Positions 20,772-34,400 of a DNA stretch of 64,000 nt are shown here, in pieces. Made by a program: the position numbers and the translations under genes. The notes beneath the pieces were generated by a model. That model did not search any database. It was given only the letters and a program-made list of their open reading frames with translations, and was not told the DNA's origin. Origin of the DNA: Anaspis maculata (taxonomy: Eukaryota > Arthropoda > Insecta > Coleoptera > Scraptiidae); assembly GCA_949128115.1 (NCBI GenBank), contig OX421965.1, positions 35,955,681-36,019,680 on the forward strand, written 5' to 3'. How positions within the stretch are numbered: position 1 is the stretch's first letter; each line of letters opens with the position of its first letter.

Positions 20772-20840
20772 CTACTAAGATGATAAGTTTATTATAAATG
20801 ATTGTTTGGTTTGAATGGTTTGCATGAATATGTTTGATTA

Positions 20841-21369
20841 CAGTGGCGCAGCCAGGGGGGGGGCTAGGGGGCTGTAGCCCCTTCTCCAGACAGTCTCGCT
20901 TTTTTACCGAAGCAATGGAAAATTTTGAACAAAATTAAAAAAAATATTGTGTTCGACTGTTACCTTCTTTATCTTTTAGAGAATGGATCATTAGTCCCTC
21001 TGTGTGAGAGTTGCACTGCGATTGGATTGCGCGTTTTTTTTCTCAATTTGTGTGCCTGAAATTTTCGCTGAATATACACGCATATGTGCCCGGTTCACAC
21101 CTATAATACAATGCTCTATTCGCGTTAATTAAACTTGACTCCCTTTCTCCAAAAAAAAAACCGCAAGACGTTTCGCCCTGAGCCATTTCGGAAATGCCGT
21201 CCTTCAATAGCTACCAAAGATAGGTAACATTGGTAACACAATAATTATACTCGAAAATAGGATAACCACGCCTCTTTTTCCGTGGGGGGGGGAAGGTTCG
21301 CATTCGGCGCAGCTCGCTTCGCTCGCGTTCCTTAGCCCCCCTTATGGCTAAATCCTGGCTCCGCCACTG
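20841..21369. mobile_element. hAT-like element, 529 bp, 8-bp target duplication
   Basis: Ends are CAGTGGCGCAGCCAGG and, inward from the other side, CAGTGGCGGAGCCAGG. Both sides are flanked by TTTGATTA (20833-20840 and 21370-21377), a perfect 8-bp duplication. G-runs lie just inside each end. No transposase is encoded. At 21188-21204 it contains GGAAATGCCGTCCTT, which is also the end of the MITE at 58913-59252. Confidence 0.88.
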
Positions 21370-21377
21370 TTTGATTA

Positions 21378-22981
21378 CCCGCCTATAAGCAGGCTCAGCT
21401 TCCCTTTCTATTCTTCAATCCTAGACCAAAACTTAGAAAACGTCCGAAGACAAGAAGGCCCGAGGCAAAATATGCACATTGACATACGTCATTGCAGCGA
21501 GCTCTGGCTGCAATGAACTATACCGACTGAGGTCTGCGCCAGTTGAATCAATCCATCCAAACCCAATTGTTTCAGCATAAAGCCCACGCAAAAATCACCG
21601 TAAATCTAGCGATATTTCAAACGCAAACCTCGACACTCTTTTGTTTTCCGTGCTCGTTCACGTCAAATTACTAGATGTGTTCGTTCGATTGCACTTTCCG
21701 TTTGAAATGTTAAATAGCGAGCGATTTCTGATCGCAACGGCCACAAATGCAGTTCAAACGTAACATATTCGCGAAGTTATCTTTGTCGTGTGCCGCCGGT
21801 GTGTGCGGCCAACACGGACATTGTTTGACAAAGCTTATTGCATCAGATATGAATGCGTTCCGTGCACAAAGGCGTTTCAGTTGCATTGGATCCGGCTTAT
21901 ATTATAAGGAAAAGCAGCTTTATCTCCAGAAAAGAAGATGGTTCCATAATATTATCCGAAGCGTTCGCTGGCATGCCGGGAAATATTTTCGAAAACCCGA
22001 TATACACTTACATATAGATGGTTGCATCAAGGGAGAAAGTCGTGTCGCACTTGTCTTTTTTGTGTTGCAGATTTAGCTTTGAAATACCGGAACGAACTGA
22101 AAAGACTGCTGGAAAAAGGCAAAATGGCGTAACTGGGAATTTCCTGATGTTGCAGCAGAGCTTGGTCGTAGTTTGCCGGCGGTGCGATAACACAGCGGAC
22201 ACTTGACTGGTCAGTTGACACTCTCCAATAAACACTTTCCATCAGCTTGTTTGCCGATAATTATGGTTGAGCGTTACTCACTATCGGGCGTCAAATTGGA
22301 TTTATATCAAACGGAGTGTCGTCCGCACGAACCGCAATCATATTCGACGTGGTTGGGTCGGTTGCTTTGAATAGCATGACCACTGTCTACTTATATCCAA
22401 AGGAAAGTTTTCGGAAACTCCCAGAGCTTTAGGTCTGGGAGAAATTGCAATATCATGTTATTTCAACTTGATCAGGGGCGGTTTTCTCTATGTTGGCGGC
22501 ACAATATAGACATTCATATAGCCTAGCCCAGCTTTAGGGGTGGCAGCTATGTTACAGCGAAAAAATTAGAAAGCTAGGGCGTCTAGTTTGCGAGGAGTTT
22601 GAGGAACGGACGGTCGAACGGACGGACGGACAAAGCGGTTGCAATAGCGATTTTCATCAAGATGGAAAACGCGCTGAAAAATTTCGTAGTTGGTCAGTGG
22701 TTTCGTTCAAGGGCTTTCGATAAAATTGCTAAGAGGAGAGGAGACGAGTCGAGGCTTTTTTGTTGTTGTCTTCCGATCAAGCAAGACCTCCTGAGTTGAG
22801 CTGTTCCACGCTGTTAAAGATTTTGCAAAGGATTGGAAGTTTGAACTCCTTTTGGAGTAAGTTTCAATTTTCTGTCAATGAAATTTCAGTGTTACAGTTC
22901 AACCCCAAACCGCGCATGCGCGAAATTCAGAGGGATGCCATAAGAACATCAAGTGTGTCCCCATGACCACAGCAGCTTGAG
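21378..22981. other. No gene; short GGAC run
   Basis: No recognised protein. A short GGAC microsatellite lies near 22605-22632. The phrase AGGGGCGG near 22476 looks like a hAT-type end, but no partner end or duplication was found. Confidence 0.4.
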
Positions 22982-22984
22982 TTA

Positions 22985-24035
22985 AGGTGCCCATTCACTA
23001 GGGAACCCGGTTGGCCAACCCGGTTGGTCCGTGTTGGCTGTCAGGTTGGCGTGTTTTATTGCTTTGCCCACACACTGGCGAACCGTGTTGGCGAACTGGG
23101 TTGGCGAGCGCAGTTCTTTGGATAGTTGATGAAGACGAAGTCATGAACGGATCAAAAAGAAAATTACTGGCGCTATGTGTCATACAGCAAACCATTGAAC
23201 AAAACAAAAGTGGGTAAAAAAAAAATCGACACGCAAAATTGTATTTCTTCAAGAAACGCAACATCGGTCTAACGACTCAAAAATTAGTCGAAAAAAGGTA
23301 ATTTATTTTCAACTTTGAAGAGATATATCCGAGGATATATCCGTTGAGTAGTTACGTACTTACGTCAGTTACTTTTACAGATATGGTTCCCAGAGTGAAT
23401 CTTCACCTTAATTCTTAAATCCTCTATCGACCCTTGAATTTAGGCGGTTAAATCTTTGAACATTAAGTTCAAAAACGGTTCATGACCGTTAGGTACCTAC
23501 TTCGGCGTCTGCCTACTTACCTACCTGCCTGCCTGTGTCCACTTACCTACTCACGTATCTACCTACCTACCTTGTAGCAAAAACAAAGGAAATCAAGTAG
23601 GTACCTACCTACTGTAAATTTCTGATTTCTTGAATTGAATCAAGGTATCCTGTATCACATGTACCTATATTACACACACTGACATGAATAAAATGTCATT
23701 CCCTCGCAGATATTCTTTTTCATAACCGTATCAAAAAAACAAAGTATCTAATCTACTTCGATGATAATTGATCACTTATATCTAATTAATATCAATATTC
23801 CATCAAATAATTCAAATACCGTGATTAGCCGTAGTAACTATCCCTGATGTTGGTTGTTATGTTGGCCAACTTACCCATTCACTGACGAACCCAACAACGA
23901 ACCCAACCGCGTTTTCAAGCTCGCTGGAAAACCGGCCAACTTGGTTGGGTTGGTGTTGGCGCCAACCACACACTAGCCAACATCCGGCGAACCCAACCGG
24001 GTTGGCCAACCGGGTTCCCTAGTGAATGAGCACCT
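22985..24035. mobile_element. PIF/Harbinger-like element with TTA target duplication
   Basis: The inverted ends begin AGGTGCCCATTCACTAGGG and stay matched for about 42 bp with one difference (C/T). TTA flanks both sides (22982-22984 and 24036-24038). A 3-bp TWA duplication is the Harbinger habit. Many GTTGGC motifs lie in both orientations inside the ends, like subterminal transposase-binding repeats. A 30-codon plus-strand piece at about 23125-23217 (DEDEVMNGSKRKLLALCVIQ) resembles the acidic start of a Harbinger transposase and then stops. The rest is non-coding and includes TACC repeats near 23515-23615. Confidence 0.8.
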
Positions 24036-24458
24036 TTAGCCAGTGTCACTGTAATATGCATGAACGTCAGTCAGTCCGTCAGTCAAAGTCGAAGACATGG
24101 CACAGACACGGCGCAGAAACCTGTGCTGCCGAAAGAAGTACTGTGGTGTCTAGCCTAAATCTGAAAGATAATGGCTTTCTAGATAGATCAAGCGTTGGGT
24201 TAAAAATATTAAAATATAGAGATAAGGCGTGGGTGCTGAGAAACACAAAGAGGGTAGTATACGCATCGAAGTGGTAGGTCAAAGAAAACTTTGCCCGAGG
24301 GGTTGAAGAAGGACGCTCGCAAGATATAAGCGGGCTACAAGAGAGGACTTGCGGGTGTGTGGTAGTCTGATGGTGAACGATAGACGTGTGAAGCAGAAGC
24401 AAATTATTTGTCGCCAAAATTAGCTAATAAGTAGTGCCAGTACAGTTATTATAATTGT
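24036..24458. other. No recognisable gene
   Basis: Mixed composition. It might be the worn 3' end of an internal region belonging to the dispersed repeat that begins at 24459, but no protein motif supports this. Confidence 0.3.
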
Positions 24459-24590
24459 AGTGCATTATTAACGAGGGAAGTAAGCACCAAGGCAAGTCTG
24501 TCTTCTATGTAATCCAATAATTATTTCTAAGGGTTGAAAGTAATTGTTTTGGTTATAAACTTGATTATTAGTTTTGTACCTGATGCCAGC
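24459..24590 (+). repeat. Dispersed repeat, first copy (LTR-like start)
   Basis: Begins TGTAGTGCATTA and includes AAGGCAAGTCTG and GTAATTGTTTTG. A diverged copy lies at 31288-31430 in the same orientation, about 70 percent identical by eye. A TG-starting repeat of this kind could be an LTR edge. Confidence 0.45.
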
Positions 24591-27500
24591 CGGATGTCTT
24601 AGCAAATTTATCGAATGTTCTATTCAAATACAGTGCCAGAGGGCATTGCTGAAGACAGCCTGCAACAAATGAGACAGCAAACGTCATCGGTTATTATTCC
24701 GCGAATCGATGTGAGCTCTAAAACATTGTTCACAGGTTACTCTCGAGTCACAAGGTGGAAGGTGTGAATGAACACCTCAACTAAAGGGGCTCCCGACAGG
24801 AAGGTGTAACTCGTCAGGATCGTCATTTTCAAATGCCGGATCCAACAATAGTCTGAGAACAAAGGACATTTCAGAAATTATTTTTTGGTAGCATTACCTT
24901 GCATATTCAAGGTAACTATATTGGGGTACGAAGTGACAAACTACAGAACCTAGAGGTCATTCTGGAGCATATTTCGATTTTTTTTTCTGAAACATTATAT
25001 TAGCAAAAGAAGTTTGAATGTGACAGCGCGACATAACCTCAAACCTCAATGCATAAACAACTTGTAGAGCGGAAGCGTGGTTTTGCGCTTTTTTTGAACA
25101 GGGCTTTGTGAAGAAATGGCAAATGCATAAACATGCACCGGGTCCCGGGTTCCCGTGTTCCACCGGCAACAGTACCTATGCGATTAGTGATGTAGATATC
25201 TTACTTCATTAGAACAACAAATAATTCACCAGACGTACATTTCGTAATTTCGTACCTAATCACAACAGTTCAAGGCAAATTATTGTCTAGTTGGAATTTA
25301 CCAGCATACCTAAGTATGTCAAGAGATTCTTCGATTTGTTTTTTTTCATTTTCGTCTTTTGGGCATGAGAAAAATTTACATGTTCGCCACTCATTGTAGT
25401 GTTTACTTAGTATCCTCAGGCACAACGGATATTTTTCCTCGCTGTCGTGTTTTGTAAGAGAAGGGTGTCTCGCGAGAGAAGATATCCTCCCTTACTTTGT
25501 TATCTGATGAAATAATATACTTCTTCAACTGTTGAGACCTGGTTGTTGATATTGCTGATTTACGTTGAGTCATGTTGTGGTATTTATTGTGATAAATAAT
25601 TGTTGATGATTTTATTGACCATGTTTATCATGTTTATTCTTGATATTTCATTGCCATGTTTTATTATTGTACAATTGAAAGACATCCAGAGATGCAACAC
25701 TGTTCTCTTTTCTTCTTTCGGCAGCAGGGACCTGGCCAAGAGAACCTGTGCTTGCTAAACTTGTTTCTATTCCCCTACAGATCCCTCGTCAATTAAGGTC
25801 ACCGTAGAACTTATTATTAAACTTTAATCTCTCTCTTCTTTCCCTTCGCGCCAAGTGATGTACCGACGATACTCACACTTTGGTCTGCCGTTCTGTTTCC
25901 GCTATACAGGTTCCTCAACAATCTAGGTTCATGGAACTTATATAATCTGTTCTAGCGAGAGCGACACTCTCTTTCGTCTTTCTCTTGTTCTCTCTGCATC
26001 AGTGGCTTGCAAACTGCATTTCACATAGTGAGAGGGTGAAGTAATTGAATTGATATTGCATTCTTGAAAATGAGTCGTTATATTTGCCTTTGAAATAAAA
26101 TTGTTCTTTGTTGATCTTGAGTCTCTGTGTTTCATTTCCAAGCCTTCACTTGCCTGTACTACCTTGGGTAACTACAACACAACTGATGTCCTACTAAACA
26201 CCACTAGACGAACACGACTACGGCCAACCTAAGTTTTCAACTTAGAGAGGATTCTTCTTCTTCTTTGGGAATTACCTATTTATTTTTATAATAGGGGTGG
26301 TTGGAAGATTACACCATGTTAAAATACAAAACGTTGAATCAAGATAGCAAATTGTCGATAAGCTCATACTGTGGCACACCCTCTGTTTTAAACTACGTTT
26401 ACAGAATTTGGACTGAATCGTTCAGCTTATCTGTTCATTAGGATCTTTACTTTGTTGAAAAAATATATCTTTGATTTGAGACAGCTCAAGGGAGTATCCA
26501 CTGTAAGCTCAAGTCATCAAGGAGGGTAAGCAGTTAAGCACTAACTCTTTTAAACCATCACTAGTGATTTGATGAAGATGATGGTGATACTATCGCTTAT
26601 TTTTTTTTAAATAAGTGACACTCTCCCTGAATTTTGTGCCCGCTAATGTTCAATTACTACACGAAAGAAAATTGTTGCAGAGTCGTGCAGAAATGATAGA
26701 ATGTTTCTGTAATGGACGATGTCCCTTGATCATTTTAAATCCACTGTCCGTAAGTTCTTCACCATACCACCTGGTCCATAAATCGCGTTTTCGGTATTCC
26801 AGCAGCTCTCTTTCCCTTTCCACGTGCCCAGTCCATCGTAGCTATCGATTTCTCTACAGGAAAAATTCAAGATAACTCTAGGCGTGTTCAAGTAGAAGCG
26901 AACAAATCAGGAGTGACCTGGGAGTTATTTCGAATCAAAACGTCTTAAAAATGTAAGCCTAATAATTATCCAAGTTTGCAATGCGTGGTTGCTTATACTA
27001 ATAGTAATATAGAGAGATACTGGCATATTCGTTCGTGAATATTCAGCTAGCAATCTTGCTAATGACCAATGGGAAGGCTCCGGCAACTCATTTGTTGGCA
27101 AAATAGCTAGCTGACGGAAAAGGTTATCATATAATTATTGCCATGGTGATACCGATCGACACCGGTTAGTTTGACTGATGATCCGGATCCAGTGTCGTCA
27201 AGGAACAGCAATCTGTTTCCAATCCCTCCAAGGTCATCGAGTTCTCGAACCGATTCTCTCGAAGCGAAACCGGGCAGCTTCAGGAAATTGCGGCTGGGAA
27301 GGTGAGAAAAAAATCGCACCGCCGTCAGATGAATAATAATCCGCCATTCCTCTCAAAACGATCCGTTTTGAAATCGCATTAATCCAGAACGCGTGTGGCA
27401 GTATCCTTGGCGGTGTGTGTCACAGCGCGTGTCTCCTTGGATCGAAACAAGAAAAATGGCAAAGCCTCCCCTGCCGTATATGCAATATACAAAAATAGAT

Positions 27501-29204
27501 TCGCATAGCTCAAGTTTCCGACGCCTGATGCCGCGCCTACCCCCCCGGTTCCTTCTTTAACCCCTCTAAGCCATAAAGAATGGCCCGAAATTTCCTCGCT
27601 TTTCATCTCCGGCGCGCTCCCCCAAGCGTTGCTCCCCAGTCCGAGCAGTCAGACATTTTCGTACACCAATCCAATAGAGCTAATGCCTTTTCTATTTTCG
27701 CGACACATGTTTCAAATGTGGGACGAAGGTGCATCAGCCTGTGGTGTCCCAGTGCGATAGATCTTGTGGATGGGGGGCATGGGGGTGAAACGAGCGAGCG
27801 AGGAGAAGAGGGCGGTGGCGGGAGAGGATTTTAGTTCGCAAATGACGTCATGGGCGGGTCTACACTACGTCACTAGTCTATCGATCTGTCTTTCTTGCTG
27901 CTGCTACTGCCTGTGCTGTTAAATACACCACAGGCACAGCCACCCATGCCGCCGAGTCAGGACGAGACGGGTTTAAACATAGCATCCGGTACAAATCATA
28001 ATCGACCGTACTCCAATCAAAACCATAATTGTGTTACAGATTAGATTCCGGTGACTAATAGTCGACGATTTATAGCGAGCACCAGCCAAACCTCGTCTTT
28101 AAATCATCTATCCCTCGCTGGTATTGAGCTGGATGCGTGCTTGCAACCTCCAGCACAGGGTTCTTCCTTAGTTGTAAAATATGTACCTACTGTGTTCTCA
28201 TCATAGACAATTCCCATACGTGGGTACAATAATACTAATAGTAGCAGGAGCAGGTACCGTCTGTTCTTTTCTGAAATCGAGTCGGGTATAGATATTGGAT
28301 GCCTACTCCCCTGTATCCTCCAGTTACGGGGATGGCCCCATTTAGGCAAATGCAGGTTGAGTTTACCTTTGGCCCTTGACACAAGGATGTTTGTGTATCA
28401 ATCAAGTCGGGAGTATTGTGTAAGGTTGAATTAGGCCAATGTTAGACACTACGTGAATTTGCACCGTATAGGTTTCACAAACCGAACCGATAGACAAGCA
28501 CGTACACTTCCTTTGTTTGCCCCTTGACATTATGAAGTAGGTAGGCAGGTGCCGGGTGTCGACTCGTGGTTTGTATAGAAGTTTGCCATTCGCCATCATT
28601 GCAATTTGGTCAGACATTAGGAAATGGAAGGCTCAAATCTGCGATCAAAGAATCGTAAACATCGCTACCAACATGTATGTACATGATTCCAATAAATTGT
28701 ACTGTACTCAATCTAAAAATCTTTTGAAGATTTTTTTTTTAGGATTCCATCTATCGTCTTATTTCTTAAGCGTGACTAAATCGTCAATAAATGGAAGTGA
28801 GTACGGAAAGCTCGATGGAGACCACGATGCGTGAATAACACACACACTTGCACAATTGGCGGAGGAGCCGTGCATTAGGAGCGTGCTGGAAGATTCGCGA
28901 AGCCAATAGACTGTACTACAGCCCAAGAAAAAAAAACATGCTGTAATATACCGAAATTATCATGGATGCGACAACTTTCGAAGCCTTGCCGGAAGAAATC
29001 TGAAATATTCTTGAATACAGGAGCAGCATGCCTATGGGGCAGGTTAGAGTTCAATTTAGAGCGACAGTGCCAACATAGCGGAGTGCAATATTTTAGCGCG
29101 ATAATTTTATATGACTTGCAAATTAGTAGTACGCGGTAAAGAATAGTGCGCCTAACATTTGTCTTTCAATTATTATCAGAGAAATCGATGTAAATTCGTA
29201 ATAT
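24591..29204. other. No gene; possible LTR-like T-rich block and a GC-rich block
   Basis: No conserved protein was recognised. From about 25550 to 26180 the DNA is T-rich with TGTTTAT/TTGTTGAT phrases and an AATAAAATTG signal at 26093. This looks like a retroelement LTR, but no primer-binding site or second copy is visible. From 27370 to about 27850 the DNA is GC-rich with G-runs (27771-27830) and could be CpG-rich regulatory DNA. TGACGTCA, a CRE-type octamer, occurs at 27843-27850. Confidence 0.3.
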
Positions 29205-29221
29205 TGGTGTCAGAAGTGGGA
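29205..29221 (+). other. Primer-binding-site-like sequence
   Basis: TGGTGTCAGAAGTGGGA has the form of an LTR-retrotransposon primer-binding site (TGG start, complementary to a tRNA 3' end), of the kind found just after the 5' LTR. Gag-like coding fragments follow within 150 bp. I cannot name the tRNA with confidence, and the LTR upstream of it could not be bounded. Confidence 0.4.
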
Positions 29222-29342
29222 TTTTTGAGAGAAATTTAGCCTGTGACTACAGGGGATTTGAGATACTCGAAGATAAATCATTTGTAGACGCAAGGAGACG
29301 AGAAGCATGTTCAGAGAGGAATCAAAGAAGCTTCAACTAGCA

Positions 29343-30831
29343 TGATGAAAAGGATGCAGCACCAGCAGGAAAAGGTTCAAAAGAGAAGAACTGAAAAAGG
29401 TGTGTCAAGAAGAGAAGGAAAACCAGGGGAAAAGCGCTTGACGGGAAAAGAAGAATTGGAGGATCTTCTGGAGTGGCAGATAAAAAGATTGACGGAATTC
29501 TGACAAGATTAGCAATATGTTATATAAGAACAACGATTAGAAAAAAAGACTTGAGAATTGTCCAGAAAAACAGAGGAAAGAATCAAGAAACGCCCTAGAA
29601 CAGAAAGCTCGGTAAGAAAGGAAGCGCTTAGGAGGAAAAGAAGAAATCGTGGCAACTGTGGAACACGTGTCACATGTATGGTTTGACGTCAGCCTTCCCC
29701 TGCGACGAAGGAAGGTAGTCGCTAGTGAAAGCAACGCGGATTGAGTGCGACGAGGACTGATGGACTGACTGGTGGTAACGACTGAAATAGTATAGCGGAT
29801 CGGGCCTGTCCGACCGTTCCAAGCAACGAAGGATTGTTCCCTTGCCTGTGAGCAAACTTGTCTGAGTGCAGAATGCGAGAAAAGCAAGAAGATCGGCGCA
29901 ATAAAGGGTAGGTCTTCGACATTGAATTCAATAGGTAAGTGCACAATATTATTAGAATGACTGGACTCTCCATTTAATTTTTCTACATTTTTTTCTCTCG
30001 CTTGGCTTGCATAAAAGCGGGTGGAAAGCCTAATGGAAAGCCCTAGCCTCCACTGGCTCTTCCCGCATTCTTTACTCCGTTGCGGGAGGACAGACAGGCC
30101 CGATCCGCTATACTGCTTCACTCGTTAATACTCAACTCGATTTACAAAGATGGACTTATCAGATGTTTGGAGTTCCGCATGCGCCCAAAAGTCAGTCGAG
30201 GGAGTGTTCAAGGAACTCCTCAGCGTTTTATATCGGAATAAGCCCCGGTTCGACGAAATGACAACAGGAGGTAGACCGGGCTGATTCAATTGCGGAAGGG
30301 TCAGACAGCTGCTACGCGATTGCTGGCAACGGTTCCGTTTGACATACCGTTTTATATTGAAAGGGAGAACTGCTGATGGAGAAGACACAAACCAGAAAAA
30401 CCCGTGGAGCAGGAGGACGATCTCGCTGCTTCAGTTGTAAAAGGGCTGGCTGAACGTCTGCAGTGTGGTTGTCTGCGGAAAAAAAAGGACTGGTCAAGAA
30501 GTTCACCGGACCAGACACCCATCATAATAATATAGACCTTCTTCCTCGAAGGGTACGCGATGAGAATGGCAAATACTGCCAAAAGATGAACAAGTGCAAT
30601 GCAGTAGTCAGGGTAATTTCCGTCAAGATTCTGCAGCATTTGAGATGGATAGCTGGAGAGCTTGACGGACAGAACAGACCGAAATGGGCAGAGATCTTAG
30701 AAGAAAAGAGGGTTGAGGCTCTCTGGGCCAAAGGTAGTATGCCGCCGGAAGTTCCGAAGCCCATTATAAACGTTCGAAATGTCCGCTCACAGGATAAATC
30801 TGAATATAATCAAGCTACCTTTTTCTGCTAG
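29343..30831 (+). pseudogene. Decayed gag-like coding region
   Basis: Plus-strand pieces in changing frames follow the primer-binding-like site. They are a very basic, charged stretch from the ATG at 29346 (GVSRREGKPGEKRLTGKEEL), a piece from the ATG at 30149 (MDLSDVWSSACAQKSVEGVF), a knuckle-like CFSCKRAG near 30428, and a 100-codon open piece to 30831 (RPKWAEILEEKRVEALWA). The order basic region, capsid-like part, zinc knuckle suits gag. No protease or polymerase motif was found after it, and no exact family match can be offered. Confidence 0.35.
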
Positions 30832-31287
30832 CAGCTTATGAGGCCCCGCAGTCCTATTCTGGAGAGACTGGAGGCCGAGGATTCGGTATGAGCTAAACAC
30901 AGAACAAATGAGCAGCTCACAAAGACGTAGCGCAACACTTTCTGCTGTAATGGGACGCCTTAAATTATAAAATAAAAGGGAATTGAATATTTTGAGAATA
31001 AATTAGTATTACGGGCGATATAGGGGAGGGAAGAAATGGGATAAGAAATGCAAAGAATATCGATTTTTGCCAGCTGGTCTCGAGTTTGACACCGCATACG
31101 GCGTATCGGGTCTTGTAGACCGGAGGGACAGAGACGTGAGAAAGGGATGAAGGAAGAATGGATCGGTCCAGAAAATAGGTACGGGGGTAAGGGATTCGGG
31201 TGGTAGAAGTCGACAACGCCGGACGTATGATAAAAGAAAATTGATATTTACCAAGAAGAAGGTGACTAGAGTAGAAAAACCATTGCT

Positions 31288-31430
31288 AATAGTTGTAGTG
31301 CATCAGGTACGAGAAGTGAAAACATTAAGGCAAGTCTGATTTCTATTGCAATCAAATGCTTATTGTTGGATGGGTTTTGAGGTAATTGTTTTGTTTATAA
31401 AATGATAGTAGGTTTTGTTCTTGATACTTC
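31288..31430 (+). repeat. Dispersed repeat, second copy
   Basis: Begins TGTAGTGCATCA and matches 24459-24590, with AAGGCAAGTCTG and GGTAATTGTTTTG in the same order. It lies about 450 bp after the gag-like fragments and could be the 3' LTR edge of that element. Confidence 0.45.
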
Positions 31431-34400
31431 GAATAGTCATAGGAAGCGTCAAACTGATTTAATACCTTGAAGTGGCGGTGAAGTTTCAAGTACATTGTTT
31501 TTCAGCTACCTTCAAACCACCAGGAAAATGGTGACAGCTTCAGTAATCCTTTCAAAGAGATCTAGCTTCCTACAGAGCATGGTTTTGTAGACTCTATTAG
31601 CTTTAGACAAGCACTAGCCGTATTTATGCAAATCAAATCTGGGCAAACATCTCATGCGTTATTTCCCCCAATAAAATATTTAACCCTTTTAGCACGACAA
31701 GGAGGTCATAAACGTTGAGGTTGAGTTCTCAAGAGAGCCCCTGAACTGTGCCAAGAAAATTCAGTGTCGTTTCGAAAATACTTCAAGACAGAAAGGAACA
31801 TAACATCAATTTTGCAGACTAAAGAATCAGAGGCTCACCGCAAATGAATTGCACACCTGATTGTAGGTAGATTTGCGTGAAGGTATATGACCCAACGTGA
31901 ACAAGAGCTGCTGTATAAGTCTGTAAGTAATAAACTACAGCACTAGTAGGATATGAAGATTCATAGAATGTCAACATTCAATTTTATGTAAATTATTTGA
32001 TCAATAATTGAAATAATGGCTATAAATTCGAAAGACCAAGACAAAACTCAGTGAACAACAATCGCTCTCTAAGTACAATTGAATAATCGAGATTTTTATT
32101 CGTATATGGAAGGTGGCCTAGGTAGAAGAAGGGGTTAAAATTTGAATCTTGACGAGGTCTTGAGTTGATTGAGCAGGGAATTAAAACTCAGGTGCGTTAG
32201 GAAACGGGTTCAGAAATAGTTCTGCAAATTAGGAAAAATGAGAACGGAATTGAATTGAATGGGTAGAGCTAATTGGTCGTAGGATTGCGCACGTAATAAG
32301 GATGTACTTTTCTTTCAGAAACCGAATGTAAACTGTGTTAGCTGATTCCTAACGCTAGATGATGTCAGCACGTCTGGAAATTATGTAATGAATAATTAAG
32401 ATGAACTCAATTGGATTGGCGATCATTGATTCATTTGAAATAAAGGTGAATAAAGGTGAGGTGTGGTTAAATGACTTTGTTTATTTCTCAATATTGATTC
32501 AATTCATCCTCTTTCAAAGAACGTGAGGGTACTGTAGTTTGATTGAGGTATTAGCACGACGTGAAGTTGATGTAGGTGGAAAATTGATTTAAATGACTTA
32601 GGTAAAGGTAATTAAAAAATTACGGCAACAAAAAACACAACGCAGGGTCACTAGACGTATCACAGCTGATTAACTTAATGATAGGGAAAGCGGGTTTCTC
32701 ACACTACATGACTTCCACAATAGTAAAATTGGAAAAATATTATTGAAGTATCGAACACAAATTCATAACAATAATAAGAACACAAACTATCTTTTGCGAT
32801 CACTGTCGCAAGTATCGGTAAGTACTTGAGATGTAGAATGGAAAAAACATCTGATTTACCCCCAAATATTTTGAATTTTCAGTAAATAGAAGAGTATGTC
32901 CCATTCACGATGTGAATTCGGCAACGTCACTTTTTGAATTCGCTGTGCGATCTTGAGAGACAAAGACAAAGTATTTGATTATTCCTATTAGTATTGAGTA
33001 TTCCTCCAGATTTCTACAGATCCTAGATCCAGCAGCTGTATTATAAAGTCAAGTTTCCTCCAACACATCTTCCAAGTGGACTTTCAGGAAAACAGGCTGC
33101 GGCCAAGTTGGATGGTGTTGGATGTTCGGCGCTACCGTACCCGGCTATGGCTATGGTAGTAGGAGCAGCAAAATGCCAACATGAGAGATTTGTGCAGATT
33201 CACGGGGTAAAATGTTACTTGAGTGGTGTGTCGGGGGTATTCTAAATGGTAATTCAACTTAAATTGTCATTAGCCTCTAAATCGGTGTGCGTCGAGGGTA
33301 ATATACTTTTTATTCCTTCACCATGTCCTTCAACTTTCACCTATAAATCAATAATAATTACTACTTGCCGTGATTGTGAGTAAACAGTGATGGACATAAC
33401 ATACATAATAAACAGAAATAGAAATGCGAATACAGTAAACAACAACAAACAACACGTGACAATCCTTGAAACATCCCTCTTCGATTCTATTATCGCTTTG
33501 ATCAATGAACTCAAGCTAGACTGGATACGTCTTATGAGCATCAATGTAAATAAATTATACCTTAATCTCACCCTATAATTATCTACTAGCTATAAAGTAT
33601 GGGGTAGCTACTTACCCTACCCAAATACAGTCAACGTTACCTACGTTTATTGTCTCTTTTTGTTGAATTTTAATTAAGTTATTCTGATGTGACCCATTTT
33701 GAATTCGAATTCGACCAGGCAAAGGTCAGATCTCGTTTTCTGTGGGAGTCAGTCAAGTTGTTTTTACTTTTTCTTCTCAAATCGATACCTGACCTGACTA
33801 AAAGGTGAAATTCAATTAACACTTGCCAGGGTAATTTGCAACAGATTGGCGTTGTTTCATGCTCACGCTGAAGCCCTGAGCTGTCACGCAAAAAACTCAA
33901 ATCGATATTGATTTTTATGGAGTAGGTAGGTAGGTAGGTGGAGGTGGGTGGGTTGGTTTCCGCCCCGAAGAAAATAACTTTTCTTTGGCACTGGGTGAAG
34001 TAATACGCTACGGCCTGTTGTATACGTGATAAAAATGAGTAAACAAAATGGTGTTCGTCACGCGACTTTCCTTTGCGGAGGGCCATGTGGACATAACGAC
34101 ATTATTGCAATTTATCTTCAAGTGTTCTGAAATCTGAAGGTTTTCCGGGTGAAAAATTTATGTCCGCGAAATTTTATTGTTTACCTATCCACGTCGTGTT
34201 TTCCTACTATATCTACCTATGTGCCACCGTCTATGCTGTGTATCAAAGGAAAGTCTGAAAAGCAATAAATTCAATCATTTACCTAGGTAGGTACTTATAT
34301 CCAACGAAAAAATAACTAACAATTTCTTGATAATAATCCGGCACCCATCACACGGCAGAGAACACCATAAACAGCATAAGCGAGGCATGACTCCCGAGTC

